Below the pieces are notes generated by a model, which was not told the DNA's origin, did not search any database, and saw only the letters and a program-made list of their open reading frames with translations. From Leptospiraceae bacterium (GTDB taxonomy: Bacteria; Spirochaetota; Leptospiria; Leptospirales; Leptospiraceae): 64,000 nt of DNA. This document shows, piece after piece, positions 17,305 through 27,694 of this stretch (the first letter of the stretch is position 1; each line of letters starts with the position of its first letter). The DNA lies in NCBI GenBank assembly GCA_947458405.1, contig CANGZW010000001.1, positions 37,335 through 101,334 of the forward strand, written 5' to 3'. The translations under genes were made by a program, and so were the position numbers.

Positions 17305-18465
17305 TTATAATTTATTTGAAAACATTTTCAGAGGTTCGGCAATCGGAAGTTTAGAATGAACGGCTTTAATTCTTTCGATAACTGAATCTGTTGTGTCCTG
17401 AAGCTTATTTATTATTCTAATTCCAGAAACGGTATATACATCTTCAGTAAATGTCATACCGGTAATTAGTTGGTTAACCAAAATTTCCTTAATTTCTCTA
17501 TTGCTATCCTTATTTAAAATATTTTCTAACGCAGAAAAAACTTTAGGATCGAGTAAATATTCTTTTAATTTCATAATAGATTTAATTTCTTTCATATTAT
17601 TAGTTTTTATGGTTGCTATTTCATATTCAAATGCGGCTTTCAGAATCTTAGATCCTAAAGGTATCTCGGATATATTCAAATGTAAAGTTTCAGGAGCTTC
17701 TGAAACTTTATTTTTATTTTGAAAGAGTACAATAAGTGATACATTTTCAAGGCGAGGAATATTATTTAATAATTTATAACCTAAATTCGTATGATTTTCA
17801 TATAATTTTTTTTCATCTATTGTTAAGGCTTTATTATTGATAATTTTTTCTAGCATTTCATGTGGAAATGAGATACAACCAATCATTGAAAATATACTGG
17901 CCACATCAATTTCCCATATATCCGGATAATTCATTTCTTCCGCTATGAGTCTTGCTATTCTTCTAACTTTGGAACACTTTCCAAAAAGTATGGGATTTAA
18001 AGAAGATATTATATCAGAGAGAATTTTTATGCTTCCAGAAAAAGTTTTTTCCAAAACTAATCTTTCTTTTTTTAAAGCATTTAAATTGGAAATTGATCTT
18101 TCAAGTCTCGCTTTAACAATAGCCGGCTCGAATGGTTTCGGGATATAATCATCTGCTCCTAGTCTCAAACATTTCAAAATACTCTCAGAGTCATTTAGGG
18201 AAGTAATCATGATAATGGGAATATCTTTCCATTTTTGATTATTTTTAATAGTTTCAAGAACTTGAAAGCCATCCATACCTTCCATTTTTATGTCCAATAG
18301 AATGGCTAAAGGTAAAAAAGTTTCCAGTATATTTAAAGCAGATCGACCATCTTTTGAAACTTCCGAATTGTACCCAATTGATTTACAGAGTTCCTGTAAA
18401 ATAATTCTATTTTCTTCGCTATCATCTACAATCAGTATTTTAGGTAATTCTTTATCTATACTCAC
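17305..18465 (-). CDS. Response regulator with degenerate HD-GYP-like output domain
   Basis: A 386-residue protein. Residues 1-125 form a receiver domain with acidic pocket Asp14-Asp15, phosphoacceptor Asp58 (LLDIKMEGMDG) and the conserved Lys of YIPKPF. The rest follows the layout of HD-GYP phosphodiesterases, but catalytic residues are gone: the HD motif position reads FSMIGCISFP, the helix ENHTNLGYKLL survives, and HHE is replaced by LFQNKN. It probably acts through protein interaction rather than cyclic-di-GMP hydrolysis. Its ATG overlaps the antiporter stop by four bases, so the two are coupled. The HD-GYP reading is my inference. Confidence 0.85.
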   Translation of the reverse strand: MSIDKELPKILIVDDSEENRIILQELCKSIGYNSEVSKDGRSALNILETFLPLAILLDIKMEGMDGFQVLETIKNNQKWKDIPIIMITSLNDSESILKCLRLGADDYIPKPFEPAIVKARLERSISNLNALKKERLVLEKTFSGSIKILSDIISSLNPILFGKCSKVRRIARLIAEEMNYPDIWEIDVASIFSMIGCISFPHEMLEKIINNKALTIDEKKLYENHTNLGYKLLNNIPRLENVSLIVLFQNKNKVSEAPETLHLNISEIPLGSKILKAAFEYEIATIKTNNMKEIKSIMKLKEYLLDPKVFSALENILNKDSNREIKEILVNQLITGMTFTEDVYTVSGIRIINKLQDTTDSVIERIKAVHSKLPIAEPLKMFSNKL

Positions 18466-20420
18466 TCCTGTTCCTCGAATAATTCTTCAAATTTCTCTTT
18501 TCCAACCTTGCTTCCAATCAATGCAATCATATCATCTTTTTCAAAAGAAAAATCAATATCAGGATTTTGAATTAATTCATTTTTTCTATAAATACCAATC
18601 ACAGTAATTCCTAGTTTCTTCCTAAGAGCTAATTCTCCGATTTTTTTTCCGATTAATATTGATTCCTTTTCGATATGAAACCAATACATTTCGAGTAATC
18701 TTGAGGCATTATTTAGGCTTGTAATATATTCTGAAACCTTATTCGTTGGTAAAGTATATTTTTGTCTTCTAACTTCGTCAAGATAACTTTGTATTGCTTC
18801 TACGGAAATTTCTAAATGTAGAAGTGCCTGTCTTGTCATCTCCAGACTGGCTTCAAATTCAGGCTGAACAACTTGGGAGATATTTAGTTTGTAGAAATCT
18901 TCTAACTCATCAATATCATTGCATCTTACAATTATAGTTAAATTTGGATTTATTTTTTTAGCTACACTAATGATATCTTTTGTGATTTCAACAATAGGAA
19001 CTGTAATAATTAATAGTTTAGCATTGGATAAGTTTGAGAATTGGAGGATAATTTCTTTACTGGAGTCACCAAAAATACAATTGAAGCCTTTTTTTTTCAT
19101 AATTTCGAATCTTTTATAATCGTTTTCGATAAGAATAAATTTAAAACCGAGCCCATGTAAAACTTGAGCAATTGAATTAGCTACCCGTCCCCCACCTGCA
19201 ATAACGATTTCGTTTTGAGCTTCTTCATTCACATGTTTAGTTATGGAAGTAATTTTATAAGGAAACACTCTTCTAAATGTAGAATAAATAGGAGATGTTA
19301 AAATTAAAAGAAAAGGGGAGATCAAAAGGGTTAAAACAGAAGTTGATAATATTATTGAAAAGATTTTAGCATCAAATAATTTTTCTTCTAAGCCTAATTT
19401 TGCTAATACAAATGAAAATTCTCCAATTTGTGATAATCCAAAACCAACAGCTAAAGGTACTACATTTATATAACCAAAAATTCTTGAAATTATCATGAAT
19501 ATAATAATTTTTCCTAGTATTACGAGTGAGACTAAAAGCAAAATAGTTTTTATGTTAGATTGAAAGAATACAGGATCAAATAGCATTCCTATCGAAGTAA
19601 AAAAAATAAGTCCAAAAATATCTCTCAAGGGAATTATATCACTCATTGCTTTATGGCTATATTCACTACCGTTAAGCACCACTCCTGTAATAAATGCTCC
19701 TAGAGCAAAAGATAGTCCTGCGAGATGCGTGAAAAAACCTATACCTAAGCCTAAAGCAGTGATTGTTAATAAGAATAATTCTCTACTATTTAATCTTGAA
19801 ATATTTCTAAGAAAAATAGGCATTATTTTTCCGCCTAGTACTACAATAATAAAAATAACAGCTATTCCTTTTAATAAAGTAAATCCTAATAAGTTTAAAC
19901 TAGTCTCTAAGTGTTTTAATTGTGGAATAATTATCATTAAGGGTACAGCGGCTAAATCTTGTACTACTAAAATCCCTAGCATTACTCTTCCTGATAAAGA
20001 GCTAATCAAACCAAGATTCATAAGTGATTTTATTACAATCATAGTACTTGACAGAGAAATGACCATACCAAGCACTACACTTGCATTGTTATTAAATGAA
20101 AAATAGTTACCTATGCAATATCCATATACTCCAGTAACTATTAATTGTATTGGTGTACCGATAAGAGCAATTAGCTTGACTTCTTTTATTTCTTTCATTG
20201 ATAGATCAATACCAATAGAAAAAAGAAGCAATGCCACACCTATTTCCGATAAAACAGAAATTTCATCTATATTGGAAACTGTAATACCACCTGTATATGG
20301 ACCAATTACAATTCCTGATATAATATAGCCTAGTATAAGTGGCAATCGCAAGAGATGAGATATATAACCCATTACCAATCCGGATAGGATTATAATGATA
20401 ATGTCTCCCGCTATTCCCAT
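18462..20420 (-). CDS. Monovalent cation:proton antiporter, CPA2/KefB type, with TrkA-N and TrkA-C domains
   Basis: A 652-residue inner-membrane transporter. About twelve hydrophobic helices fill residues 1-385 (start GIAGDIIIIILSGLVMGYI; later FSIGIDLSMKEI and FALGAFITGVVLNGS). A Rossmann TrkA-N domain follows (IVIAGGGRVANSIAQVLHGL), then a TrkA-C domain near IGELALRKKLGITVIGIYR. The architecture is that of KefB/YbaL potassium efflux or sodium/proton antiporters gated by nucleotide binding. It lies three bases after carB and overlaps the response-regulator gene, suggesting one transcript. Confidence 0.93.
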   Translation of the reverse strand: MGIAGDIIIIILSGLVMGYISHLLRLPLILGYIISGIVIGPYTGGITVSNIDEISVLSEIGVALLLFSIGIDLSMKEIKEVKLIALIGTPIQLIVTGVYGYCIGNYFSFNNNASVVLGMVISLSSTMIVIKSLMNLGLISSLSGRVMLGILVVQDLAAVPLMIIIPQLKHLETSLNLLGFTLLKGIAVIFIIVVLGGKIMPIFLRNISRLNSRELFLLTITALGLGIGFFTHLAGLSFALGAFITGVVLNGSEYSHKAMSDIIPLRDIFGLIFFTSIGMLFDPVFFQSNIKTILLLVSLVILGKIIIFMIISRIFGYINVVPLAVGFGLSQIGEFSFVLAKLGLEEKLFDAKIFSIILSTSVLTLLISPFLLILTSPIYSTFRRVFPYKITSITKHVNEEAQNEIVIAGGGRVANSIAQVLHGLGFKFILIENDYKRFEIMKKKGFNCIFGDSSKEIILQFSNLSNAKLLIITVPIVEITKDIISVAKKINPNLTIIVRCNDIDELEDFYKLNISQVVQPEFEASLEMTRQALLHLEISVEAIQSYLDEVRRQKYTLPTNKVSEYITSLNNASRLLEMYWFHIEKESILIGKKIGELALRKKLGITVIGIYRKNELIQNPDIDFSFEKDDMIALIGSKVGKEKFEELFEEQE

Positions 20421-20423
20421 AAT

Positions 20424-23400
20424 TTAGAGATTTTGCTCAACCTCCTGGAGCGAACGAATACTAAAACCCTTATTTTGCATTTCCGTTAAACCATTAACCA
20501 ATGCTTTTGCCGCTTGAGCAGTTGTAAGACATGGAACTTTATATTTTATAGCGGCTTGTCTAATGAAATAGGCATCATCTCTAGTTACTCTGGAAAGAGG
20601 AGTATTTATAATTAAATTTATTTTCTTTTCTTTTATAAAATCAATTACATTTGGATAGGATCCTTCATATAATTTATTTATTGCTGATGAAAGTACTCCA
20701 TTTTCGGAAAGAAGTTTATGAGTTCCTTTTGTAGCAATTAAATTATAACCCAAATGGGAAAGTCTCTTTATGAATGGTAGTAATTCCGGTTTTGTTTTAT
20801 CATTAATACTGACGAAAATAGTTCCACCTTTTGGAGGTTCATCACCAGCCATGATTTGAGCTTTTAGATATGCCTCTCCGGCAGTTTCAGCAATACCCAT
20901 TACTTCCCCGGTAGATCTCATTTCAGGGCCTAATATTGTATCTACTCCTGGAAATTTATTGAATGGTAATACAGCTTCTTTTATACTAACAAGGTTTACT
21001 TTGAATTCATCTTTTAAATCAAGATCATCTAATGTTTTACCGAGCATGATTTGAGTTGCGTATTTAACAATTGGTTTACCGATAGACTTCGCAACAAAGG
21101 GAACAGTTCTTGATGCTCTAGGATTTACTTCTAAAATGAATAGTTCTTCTTCCTTGACAGCAAATTGGATATTGATCAATCCAAATACATTTAATTCCAT
21201 AGAAAGTGCTCTGGTTGCACTTCGTATCTCATTTAAAATTTTTTCAGATAATCCTTGAGGAGGAAGCATACAGGCTGAATCTCCTGAATGAACTCCTGCT
21301 TCTTCGATGTGTTCCATGATTCCAGCAATAAAAACACGTTTCCCATCGCAGAGTGCATCCACATCTACTTCTACAGCACTATCTAAAAATGAATCTACAA
21401 GAATTGGTCTATCTTCTGAGATTTCTTCTGCTTCATCCATATATTTTTCTAATGCTTCAACGTCATTTATAATTGCCATAGCTCTTCCACCCAACACATA
21501 ACTGGGTCTGACTAGTACAGGAAATCCAATTTTTTGAGCAATTACTGCACTCTCTTCTCTGGAAGAAGCCATTCCATTTTCTGGTTGACGAAGATTTAAT
21601 TTTTGTAGTACTTCAGCAAATCTTTTTCTGTCCTCAGCTCTATCGATGGAATCAGGACTGGTTCCTAAGATAGGTACACCCCTTCTTTCTAATTCTTTTG
21701 CTAATTTTAAAGGGGTCTGTCCTCCAAACTGAACAATTACACCTATTGGTTTTTCGTTTTCATAAATATTCATAACATCTTCAAGACAGAGTGGTTCAAA
21801 ATAGAGTCTATCTGATGTATCATAATCAGTTGATACTGTTTCAGGATTTGAGTTTACCATTATGGATTCTACACCCATTTCCTGTAATGCATAAGATGCA
21901 TGACAACAACAATAATCAAATTCTATCCCTTGACCAATTCGGTTTGGTCCCCCACCGAGGATCATAACTGATTTGTTATTTGTAACTTCACTTTCATCTT
22001 CTTCGTCGTAACTTGAATAAAAATAAGGGGTAAATGCTTCAAATTCTCCCCCGCATGTATCTATTCTTTTGAATACGGGTTTAATTGATTTTTCTTTTAA
22101 AAGGGATTCTATTTTTCTTTCTTCAGTAATTAATTTTTGATTTAAACTGGCTTTAGTTTTACTGATAGAATCATCACTTTTTATGATTTCTTGTATCTCA
22201 TTTTTTAGATTCAAATATGCAAGTTGCCTATTTGAGAATCCAGATTGTTTCATTTTATATAAAGTTGCATTTTTATCTTTTAGATATTTTATTTCTAAAT
22301 TATGTAAATCTTCCATTTGGTGAATAAACCAAGGATCCATTCCTGTGATACTAACAATTTCATCCGATGAAAATCCATTTTCAAATGCTAATTTAATATT
22401 AAAGATTCTTTTATCTGTAGGTCTTTTTATAATCTCTGTAATATATTCTTTTAATTTATCTTTAGAGATAGATTTTATTTCTAAAAGTTCCCGTAAAGTT
22501 CCATCAGAACCAAAACCAAATCTATCATTTTCAAGAGAGCGTAATGCCTTTTGGAAACTCTCTTTAAATGTTCTACCAATAGCCATTGCTTCGCCCACTG
22601 ATTTCATTTGAACTCCCAGTGTAGTTTCAGATCCTGGAAATTTTTCAAATGCAAATCGGGGAATTTTAGTCACAACATAGTCAATGCTTGGTTCAAAACT
22701 CGCAGGTGTAACACGAGTAATGTCATTTTTTAGTTCATCTAGAGTAAACCCTATTGCCAACAAAGCGGCAATTTTTGCAATGGGGTAGCCTGTAGCTTTG
22801 GAAGCTAAAGCAGAAGATCGTGATACTCTAGGATTCATTTCAATTACAATTGTATCTCCATTCTTTGGATTTACTGCAAATTGAATGTTTGATCCTCCTG
22901 TATCTACGCCAATTTCTCTAATAATTTTCAATGACATATCTCTCATTGATTGATACTCTTTATCAGAAAGTGTTTGTTGTGGAGCACAAGTAATTGAATC
23001 TCCCGTGTGAACTCCCATTGGATCTATATTTTCTATGGAGCAAATAATCACAACATTGTCGGCGGAATCTCTCATGACTTCGAGTTCGTATTCTTTCCAA
23101 CCAATCACAGATTCCTCAATTAAAACTTGGCTAATAGGAGAGGCAGATAGTCCTTTAATGGCGGATTCTTCAAAATCCTCTAATTTGTTGCAATGACCTC
23201 CACCTGTACCCGCTAGGGTAAAAGCAGGTCGAATGATTAGGGGAAGTCCAACTTCTGCTCTAATTTTATGAGCTTCTTCAATCGTGTGCGCCATCCCAGA
23301 TTTTGGAACTTTCATTCCAATTTTATTCATAGCTTTTTTGAAAAGTTCTCTATCCTCTGCTTTGCGAATTGCATCAGCCTGAGCACCAATCAACTTTACA

Positions 23401-23735
23401 TCAAATCTCTCGAGAATCCCTTCTTTGACCAATGCCATGGCAAGGTTTAAAGCAGTTTGTCCACCTACTGTAGGTAGGATGGCTGATGGTTTTTCTTTTT
23501 CTATGATCTTTGTTAAAACCGGAACCGTAAGTGGTTCAATATAGGTAGCATCAGCAATCTTTGGATCTGTCATAATTGTGGCTGGATTTGAGTTAACCAG
23601 GATAATTCTGAGCCCTCTCTCTTTGAGAGCTTTGGCCGCTTGCGTGCCAGAATAATCAAATTCGCAAGCCTGACCAATTACTATCGGTCCTGACCCAATA
23701 ATAAGTACGGAAGAGATATCATTTCTTTTAGGCAT
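20424..23735 (-). CDS. carB: Carbamoyl-phosphate synthase large subunit
   Basis: A 1103-residue synthetase that makes carbamoyl phosphate from bicarbonate, ammonia and two ATP for arginine and pyrimidine synthesis. Two homologous ATP-grasp halves are visible: the first begins [18 protein letters not shown] and the second [18 protein letters not shown] central oligomerisation region and a C-terminal allosteric MGS-like domain ([20 protein letters not shown]) complete it. I start at the ATG of MPKRND (23733-23735), which matches homologues; the frame opens at a GTG six codons earlier. The small subunit carA is not in this window. Confidence 0.97.
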   Translation of the reverse strand: MPKRNDISSVLIIGSGPIVIGQACEFDYSGTQAAKALKERGLRIILVNSNPATIMTDPKIADATYIEPLTVPVLTKIIEKEKPSAILPTVGGQTALNLAMALVKEGILERFDVKLIGAQADAIRKAEDRELFKKAMNKIGMKVPKSGMAHTIEEAHKIRAEVGLPLIIRPAFTLAGTGGGHCNKLEDFEESAIKGLSASPISQVLIEESVIGWKEYELEVMRDSADNVVIICSIENIDPMGVHTGDSITCAPQQTLSDKEYQSMRDMSLKIIREIGVDTGGSNIQFAVNPKNGDTIVIEMNPRVSRSSALASKATGYPIAKIAALLAIGFTLDELKNDITRVTPASFEPSIDYVVTKIPRFAFEKFPGSETTLGVQMKSVGEAMAIGRTFKESFQKALRSLENDRFGFGSDGTLRELLEIKSISKDKLKEYITEIIKRPTDKRIFNIKLAFENGFSSDEIVSITGMDPWFIHQMEDLHNLEIKYLKDKNATLYKMKQSGFSNRQLAYLNLKNEIQEIIKSDDSISKTKASLNQKLITEERKIESLLKEKSIKPVFKRIDTCGGEFEAFTPYFYSSYDEEDESEVTNNKSVMILGGGPNRIGQGIEFDYCCCHASYALQEMGVESIMVNSNPETVSTDYDTSDRLYFEPLCLEDVMNIYENEKPIGVIVQFGGQTPLKLAKELERRGVPILGTSPDSIDRAEDRKRFAEVLQKLNLRQPENGMASSREESAVIAQKIGFPVLVRPSYVLGGRAMAIINDVEALEKYMDEAEEISEDRPILVDSFLDSAVEVDVDALCDGKRVFIAGIMEHIEEAGVHSGDSACMLPPQGLSEKILNEIRSATRALSMELNVFGLINIQFAVKEEELFILEVNPRASRTVPFVAKSIGKPIVKYATQIMLGKTLDDLDLKDEFKVNLVSIKEAVLPFNKFPGVDTILGPEMRSTGEVMGIAETAGEAYLKAQIMAGDEPPKGGTIFVSINDKTKPELLPFIKRLSHLGYNLIATKGTHKLLSENGVLSSAINKLYEGSYPNVIDFIKEKKINLIINTPLSRVTRDDAYFIRQAAIKYKVPCLTTAQAAKALVNGLTEMQNKGFSIRSLQEVEQNL

Positions 23736-23982
23736 AAGACCATGATTTAGCACTTGAATTTTGTCTCAAGCTACAATTAGACTAGGAAATTGATTTCATT
23801 CAGGATTAAAAATAGAGGGATGTAAATTTTAATTATTCCGAAGTTTAAAGCAAGTAGTTTTTAATATAAACTAGACTTGAATTTGCATAAATTGTTAAAA
23901 AAATAATTTCTAATAAATTTGAGTTATATCCTTATGTTGAAATTTATATTAATAGTTAAATGTTGGAGAGATTTAGTATAAA

Positions 23983-25896
23983 ATGTTCATGATAGGTCGT
24001 TCATTTAAAGTTAGACTGGTGGTTATTTTAGTACTTCTAACATCCGTTACTTCTGGAACAAGTCTATCTTATCTGTATCATAGAAATTATGAAACTGTTT
24101 GGAGCTTAATGAAGCAAAGACTTCATGATATTGCACACACCGGATACTATGTGATCGAAGAGGAGCACAGAGAGGCGATCAAGAGATTGGTTGTAGAATT
24201 GGATAAAGCATCTCTACCAATTACTAAAGAAGATTTAAAAAAAGTGAACGAAGGGAATCTTTTAGCAAGTTTAACTCCAGAAGATACAATCAAATTTCAA
24301 GAATCCAAAGATTTTCAGATTTTAGTTCAGGCATTGAGAAGGATAAAATCGGGAACTTCGAATGATCTTCAACCTTTGAAGTACATCAGACAACTTCCTC
24401 TCGACCCAAACAAACCTCCCCAACTAAGATATGCCTATATACTGGCAAAAACAAAAGAATCTCCTGATAGGAAATTCTTAAAGTTTATAGCTGACTCTGA
24501 TTATGAAGAAATTGATAGAAATCAAAATGGTGAAATCGATGATGATGAACAATCTACTCCCATAGGCTCCCTTTACAATGTATCAGAGCAATATCATTTT
24601 GAACATGCCTTTGATGGTAAGATAATTGTTAATGAAGAATATATTGAAGATAGATGGGGAATGTGGCTAACCACAACTATTCCAATACTCGATAAAGATG
24701 GAACAATAATTGCTGTTTTAGGATTGGATCTAGATGCTAGGGGGATTTACAATAATTTACAACAATTAAAATTAATTTTAATAATAGTTATATTTGGTAT
24801 GTTAGCCTTAACTATTTTCATTTCCTTTACATTAGCAAATGTTATTTCAAGACCTATTGTGGCATTAACTCAAGTAGCAGAAGAGGTAAGAAATGGGAAC
24901 CTTTCTGTAAACATACAAGTTAAATCAAATGATGAGATCGGTCAATTAGGTAGTACATTTAATTTAATGATTAAAAATATTAACAATTCCATAGAAGAAA
25001 TTAAACTTCAAAAGGATGCATTTTATAGATTTGTTCCTGAAAATTTCTTGAATTTATTAGAAAAAAAATCTGCAACTGACATACACTTGGGTGACAAGAT
25101 TATTGATAATCTGACAATTCTTTTTTCTGATATTAGAAGTTTTACAACTCTGAGTGAATCAATTTCACCTGATGAAGTTTATGCATTTTTAAATGAATAC
25201 TTTCAGTTAATTACCCCTCTAATCAGTAATGGCGGTGGTTTTATCGATAAATACATGGGTGATGGAATCATGGCTATCTTTGCTGATAATTCTAAAAATA
25301 AGGAGTCAGCTGATAATTCTATTCACACTGCAATTTCTTTAATTAGAGAATTGGGGAATTATAATAAGTTAAGAATTTCAAATGGTAAAGAAGCGATTCG
25401 AATAGGAATAGGTATAAATACAGGTGAATTAATTATTGGAACTGTTGGAACAAAAGATAGATTAAGTACTACAGTTGTTGGTAATACAGTAAATCTAGCT
25501 TCCAGATTAGAAAGTATTACTTCAAAATATTCCACAGAAATTATTGTCTCCGCTACTACCATTGCAAATTTAAGAGATCATTCTTTAGTTAGATACAGAG
25601 AAATAGATACTATTATAGCTAAAGGTATGTCAAGTCCCTGTGAAATTTATGAAGTGTATAATCACAAAGATTTAGAATTTCAACAAAAAATGTCATACTC
25701 TCTTAAACCTTATATGGATGGTTTAGTTTCCTATAAATTAGGACTATTTGAAGAGGCAAGAGTTAACTTTCAAGAAGCATATAGTTTGAATCCAGAAGAT
25801 ACAATCTCTAAGTTATATCTTGAAAGGACTAAATTACTCATTGAAAAACCTCCCTCTCAAGATTGGGATGGAGTTGTTAAATTTGATGTAAAATAA
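23983..25896 (+). CDS. Membrane class III adenylate/guanylate cyclase with extracytoplasmic sensor, EF-hand loop and HAMP
   Basis: A 637-residue protein with an N-terminal transmembrane helix (10-30), an extracytoplasmic Cache-like sensor (about 40-255), a second helix (about 262-287), a HAMP segment (SRPIVALTQVAEEVRNGNLS) and a class III cyclase domain. The metal-binding Asp residues are in ILFSDIRSFT and KYMGDGIMAIF, and the downstream RLSTTVVGNTVNLASRLE is intact, so catalysis is plausible. Within the sensor, residues 178-189 form a canonical EF-hand loop, DRNQNGEIDDDE. The tail contains one TPR-like helix pair. A GGAGAG ribosome site precedes the ATG. The gene abuts the convergent CDF transporter gene with no gap. 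Confidence 0.93.
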   Translation: MFMIGRSFKVRLVVILVLLTSVTSGTSLSYLYHRNYETVWSLMKQRLHDIAHTGYYVIEEEHREAIKRLVVELDKASLPITKEDLKKVNEGNLLASLTPEDTIKFQESKDFQILVQALRRIKSGTSNDLQPLKYIRQLPLDPNKPPQLRYAYILAKTKESPDRKFLKFIADSDYEEIDRNQNGEIDDDEQSTPIGSLYNVSEQYHFEHAFDGKIIVNEEYIEDRWGMWLTTTIPILDKDGTIIAVLGLDLDARGIYNNLQQLKLILIIVIFGMLALTIFISFTLANVISRPIVALTQVAEEVRNGNLSVNIQVKSNDEIGQLGSTFNLMIKNINNSIEEIKLQKDAFYRFVPENFLNLLEKKSATDIHLGDKIIDNLTILFSDIRSFTTLSESISPDEVYAFLNEYFQLITPLISNGGGFIDKYMGDGIMAIFADNSKNKESADNSIHTAISLIRELGNYNKLRISNGKEAIRIGIGINTGELIIGTVGTKDRLSTTVVGNTVNLASRLESITSKYSTEIIVSATTIANLRDHSLVRYREIDTIIAKGMSSPCEIYEVYNHKDLEFQQKMSYSLKPYMDGLVSYKLGLFEEARVNFQEAYSLNPEDTISKLYLERTKLLIEKPPSQDWDGVVKFDVK

Positions 25897-26925
25897 TTAA
25901 ATTATATCTATATGCTTTAAATTTGAAACTTTATCGGTTAAAGTTTTTTCTATATCTTTGAGTGTAATTTCTCTTTTAATAAATAAACTTTTATTATAAT
26001 TTTTTATTAGTTCTCTTAGTTTTTCAGATTGAATATCTTTAACTCCTAAACTTTTTAGCTCTTCAACTAGTAAATCAATATCTTGCTTAAACAAAATATT
26101 GATATCTAAGTTTAATTTAAACCTAATTTTTAATCTTTCAGGACCCAAAACAATTGATTTAATATCTTCAAAAGAGGTTATAATTTTATTTTCTTTTAAT
26201 GTCCCTAAAATTTGATTCATTTCAAATTGGGGAATTGATCTATCAATAAGAAATTTTTTATTTTCAATGGCGAGATGGACAGCTATATAACCCATAAGTA
26301 GTCCAATGAGAATACTTGCTACCGAATCAAATGTTGTATCTCCAGTAATATTAGTTAATAAGATTCCTATAAATGCAAATGCTATCCCTAAAATTGCCCC
26401 AAAATCTTCCCAAAAAATAGCACTAATTGAAGGATCTATAGCATTATTTAGATATTCCCAAAAGTCTTTATTTCTAATTTTAGCTTCTAATTTGATTTCA
26501 TTGATAGCTACACTAAATGAAAATAATTCGGCAATTAGTGATACAAATAATATGAGCATTATGATCAATTGTATAGAGGTATCTGTTTCTATATATTTTT
26601 CTTTGGATAATAACTGATGAATACCGTGGTACACTGTTACCCCACAACCTAATACAAAAATCCCAACAGCTGATAATAAGTTCCAAAAAAATCTTTCTTG
26701 AGAATGACCATAATTTAAAAGCTCAGTTTCTCCTTTTTGGCCTCTTTTTACTCCTATTAATAATAAAGATTGATTTAATACATCGGCAATTGAATGTATA
26801 GTTTCAGAGAGAAGTGCTGTAGAACCACTAAATATATATCCTACTCCTTTTGAGATTGCTATAATTGAATTTGCTATAATTGCCACTATAATAGGTTTAT
26901 TAGGATTAGATTTATCAACCTTCAT
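25897..26925 (-). CDS. Cation diffusion facilitator (CDF) family transporter
   Basis: A 342-residue metal-ion/proton antiporter of the inner membrane. It has six hydrophobic helices and the metal-site motif LLSETIHSIADVLNQ (HxxxD) in helix 2. A second polar site is around SISAIFWEDFGAILGI in helix 5, followed by a cytoplasmic C-terminal domain. The shape resembles the ZnT9-like branch (long loop YGHSQERFFWNL). The likely substrate is zinc or another divalent cation. It starts six bases after the Mla-associated lipoprotein gene, so it may be the last gene of that operon. Confidence 0.92.
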   Translation of the reverse strand: MKVDKSNPNKPIIVAIIANSIIAISKGVGYIFSGSTALLSETIHSIADVLNQSLLLIGVKRGQKGETELLNYGHSQERFFWNLLSAVGIFVLGCGVTVYHGIHQLLSKEKYIETDTSIQLIIMLILFVSLIAELFSFSVAINEIKLEAKIRNKDFWEYLNNAIDPSISAIFWEDFGAILGIAFAFIGILLTNITGDTTFDSVASILIGLLMGYIAVHLAIENKKFLIDRSIPQFEMNQILGTLKENKIITSFEDIKSIVLGPERLKIRFKLNLDINILFKQDIDLLVEELKSLGVKDIQSEKLRELIKNYNKSLFIKREITLKDIEKTLTDKVSNLKHIDII

Positions 26926-26931
26926 TTTTGT

Positions 26932-27627
26932 TTACCTTGTGTATTTATTTTTTCTTTTTAAAGTTTTCTTCTCTTTATCAATTTCAGGGAGTTGTTTTGT
27001 TTTTAGATCGATTTTCCTTAGATCATTTTCAAAATTATGTAATACATCAGTTAAGCCCACATTCCAAGATTTTATGATTTCTTCGGGAGATATAATTTCT
27101 AATTTACCTTCATAAGAATATTTCTTTTTAAATAAGGATTCCTGTTCATTATTTTTTTGTAAAGAAAATTGAATCTCTAATATAGATTTAGGTACTTTTT
27201 CATTTCTAAAATCAATATATAATGAATCTACTGAAGCTGAAATTAAATAGGTATCTTCATAAATTGTGTTACTTAAAACTTCGCCTGTATTTGATTCAGC
27301 TAACCATCTTGTAATACATTCTAAAAATGCATTGGAAGGAAATACCAAAAATTCATTATAAAAATCTGATTCATAATTAAATTCACCCTGTCTATATACA
27401 AAATTTTTGCCTTCGAAAAAAGGAGAAATTTTAATTCTAACTACCCTAATTGAATTGAAATACTTTGGATTTTGAATAATTTTTGAATAATCTGGCTCTA
27501 AAATATAATATTTTTTTTGTGGAAAGTCTTTTTTTAAAATATTTCCACAAGAATTAATTGAAAAAAATATAACTAGAAGTATAAATAATAAGTTTAAATT
27601 CACATTAAGTAGATATCTATAAATCAC
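26932..27627 (-). CDS. ABC-type transport auxiliary lipoprotein (PqiC/YmbA-like)
   Basis: A 231-residue lipoprotein with signal LLFILLVIFFSINSCGN. The core resembles the ABC transport auxiliary lipoprotein family: YYILEPD, RVVRIKISPFFEG, FVYRQGEFNYE and then YNEFLVFPSNAFLECITRWL. Such proteins connect MCE transport systems to the outer membrane. Its place directly after the mlaE-mlaF-mlaD genes supports this role. The start is uncertain: the track frame opens with GTG at 27627, where the nearest GAGGAG is about 20 bases away; another GTG seven codons later is possible. Confidence 0.85.
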   Translation of the reverse strand: MIYRYLLNVNLNLLFILLVIFFSINSCGNILKKDFPQKKYYILEPDYSKIIQNPKYFNSIRVVRIKISPFFEGKNFVYRQGEFNYESDFYNEFLVFPSNAFLECITRWLAESNTGEVLSNTIYEDTYLISASVDSLYIDFRNEKVPKSILEIQFSLQKNNEQESLFKKKYSYEGKLEIISPEEIIKSWNVGLTDVLHNFENDLRKIDLKTKQLPEIDKEKKTLKRKNKYTR

Positions 27628-27694
27628 TAGGTTAAAATATCTTATCTCCTCATATAATTAAATGGTAAATCGTGTCTCATCTTGCTAAAAGGAA

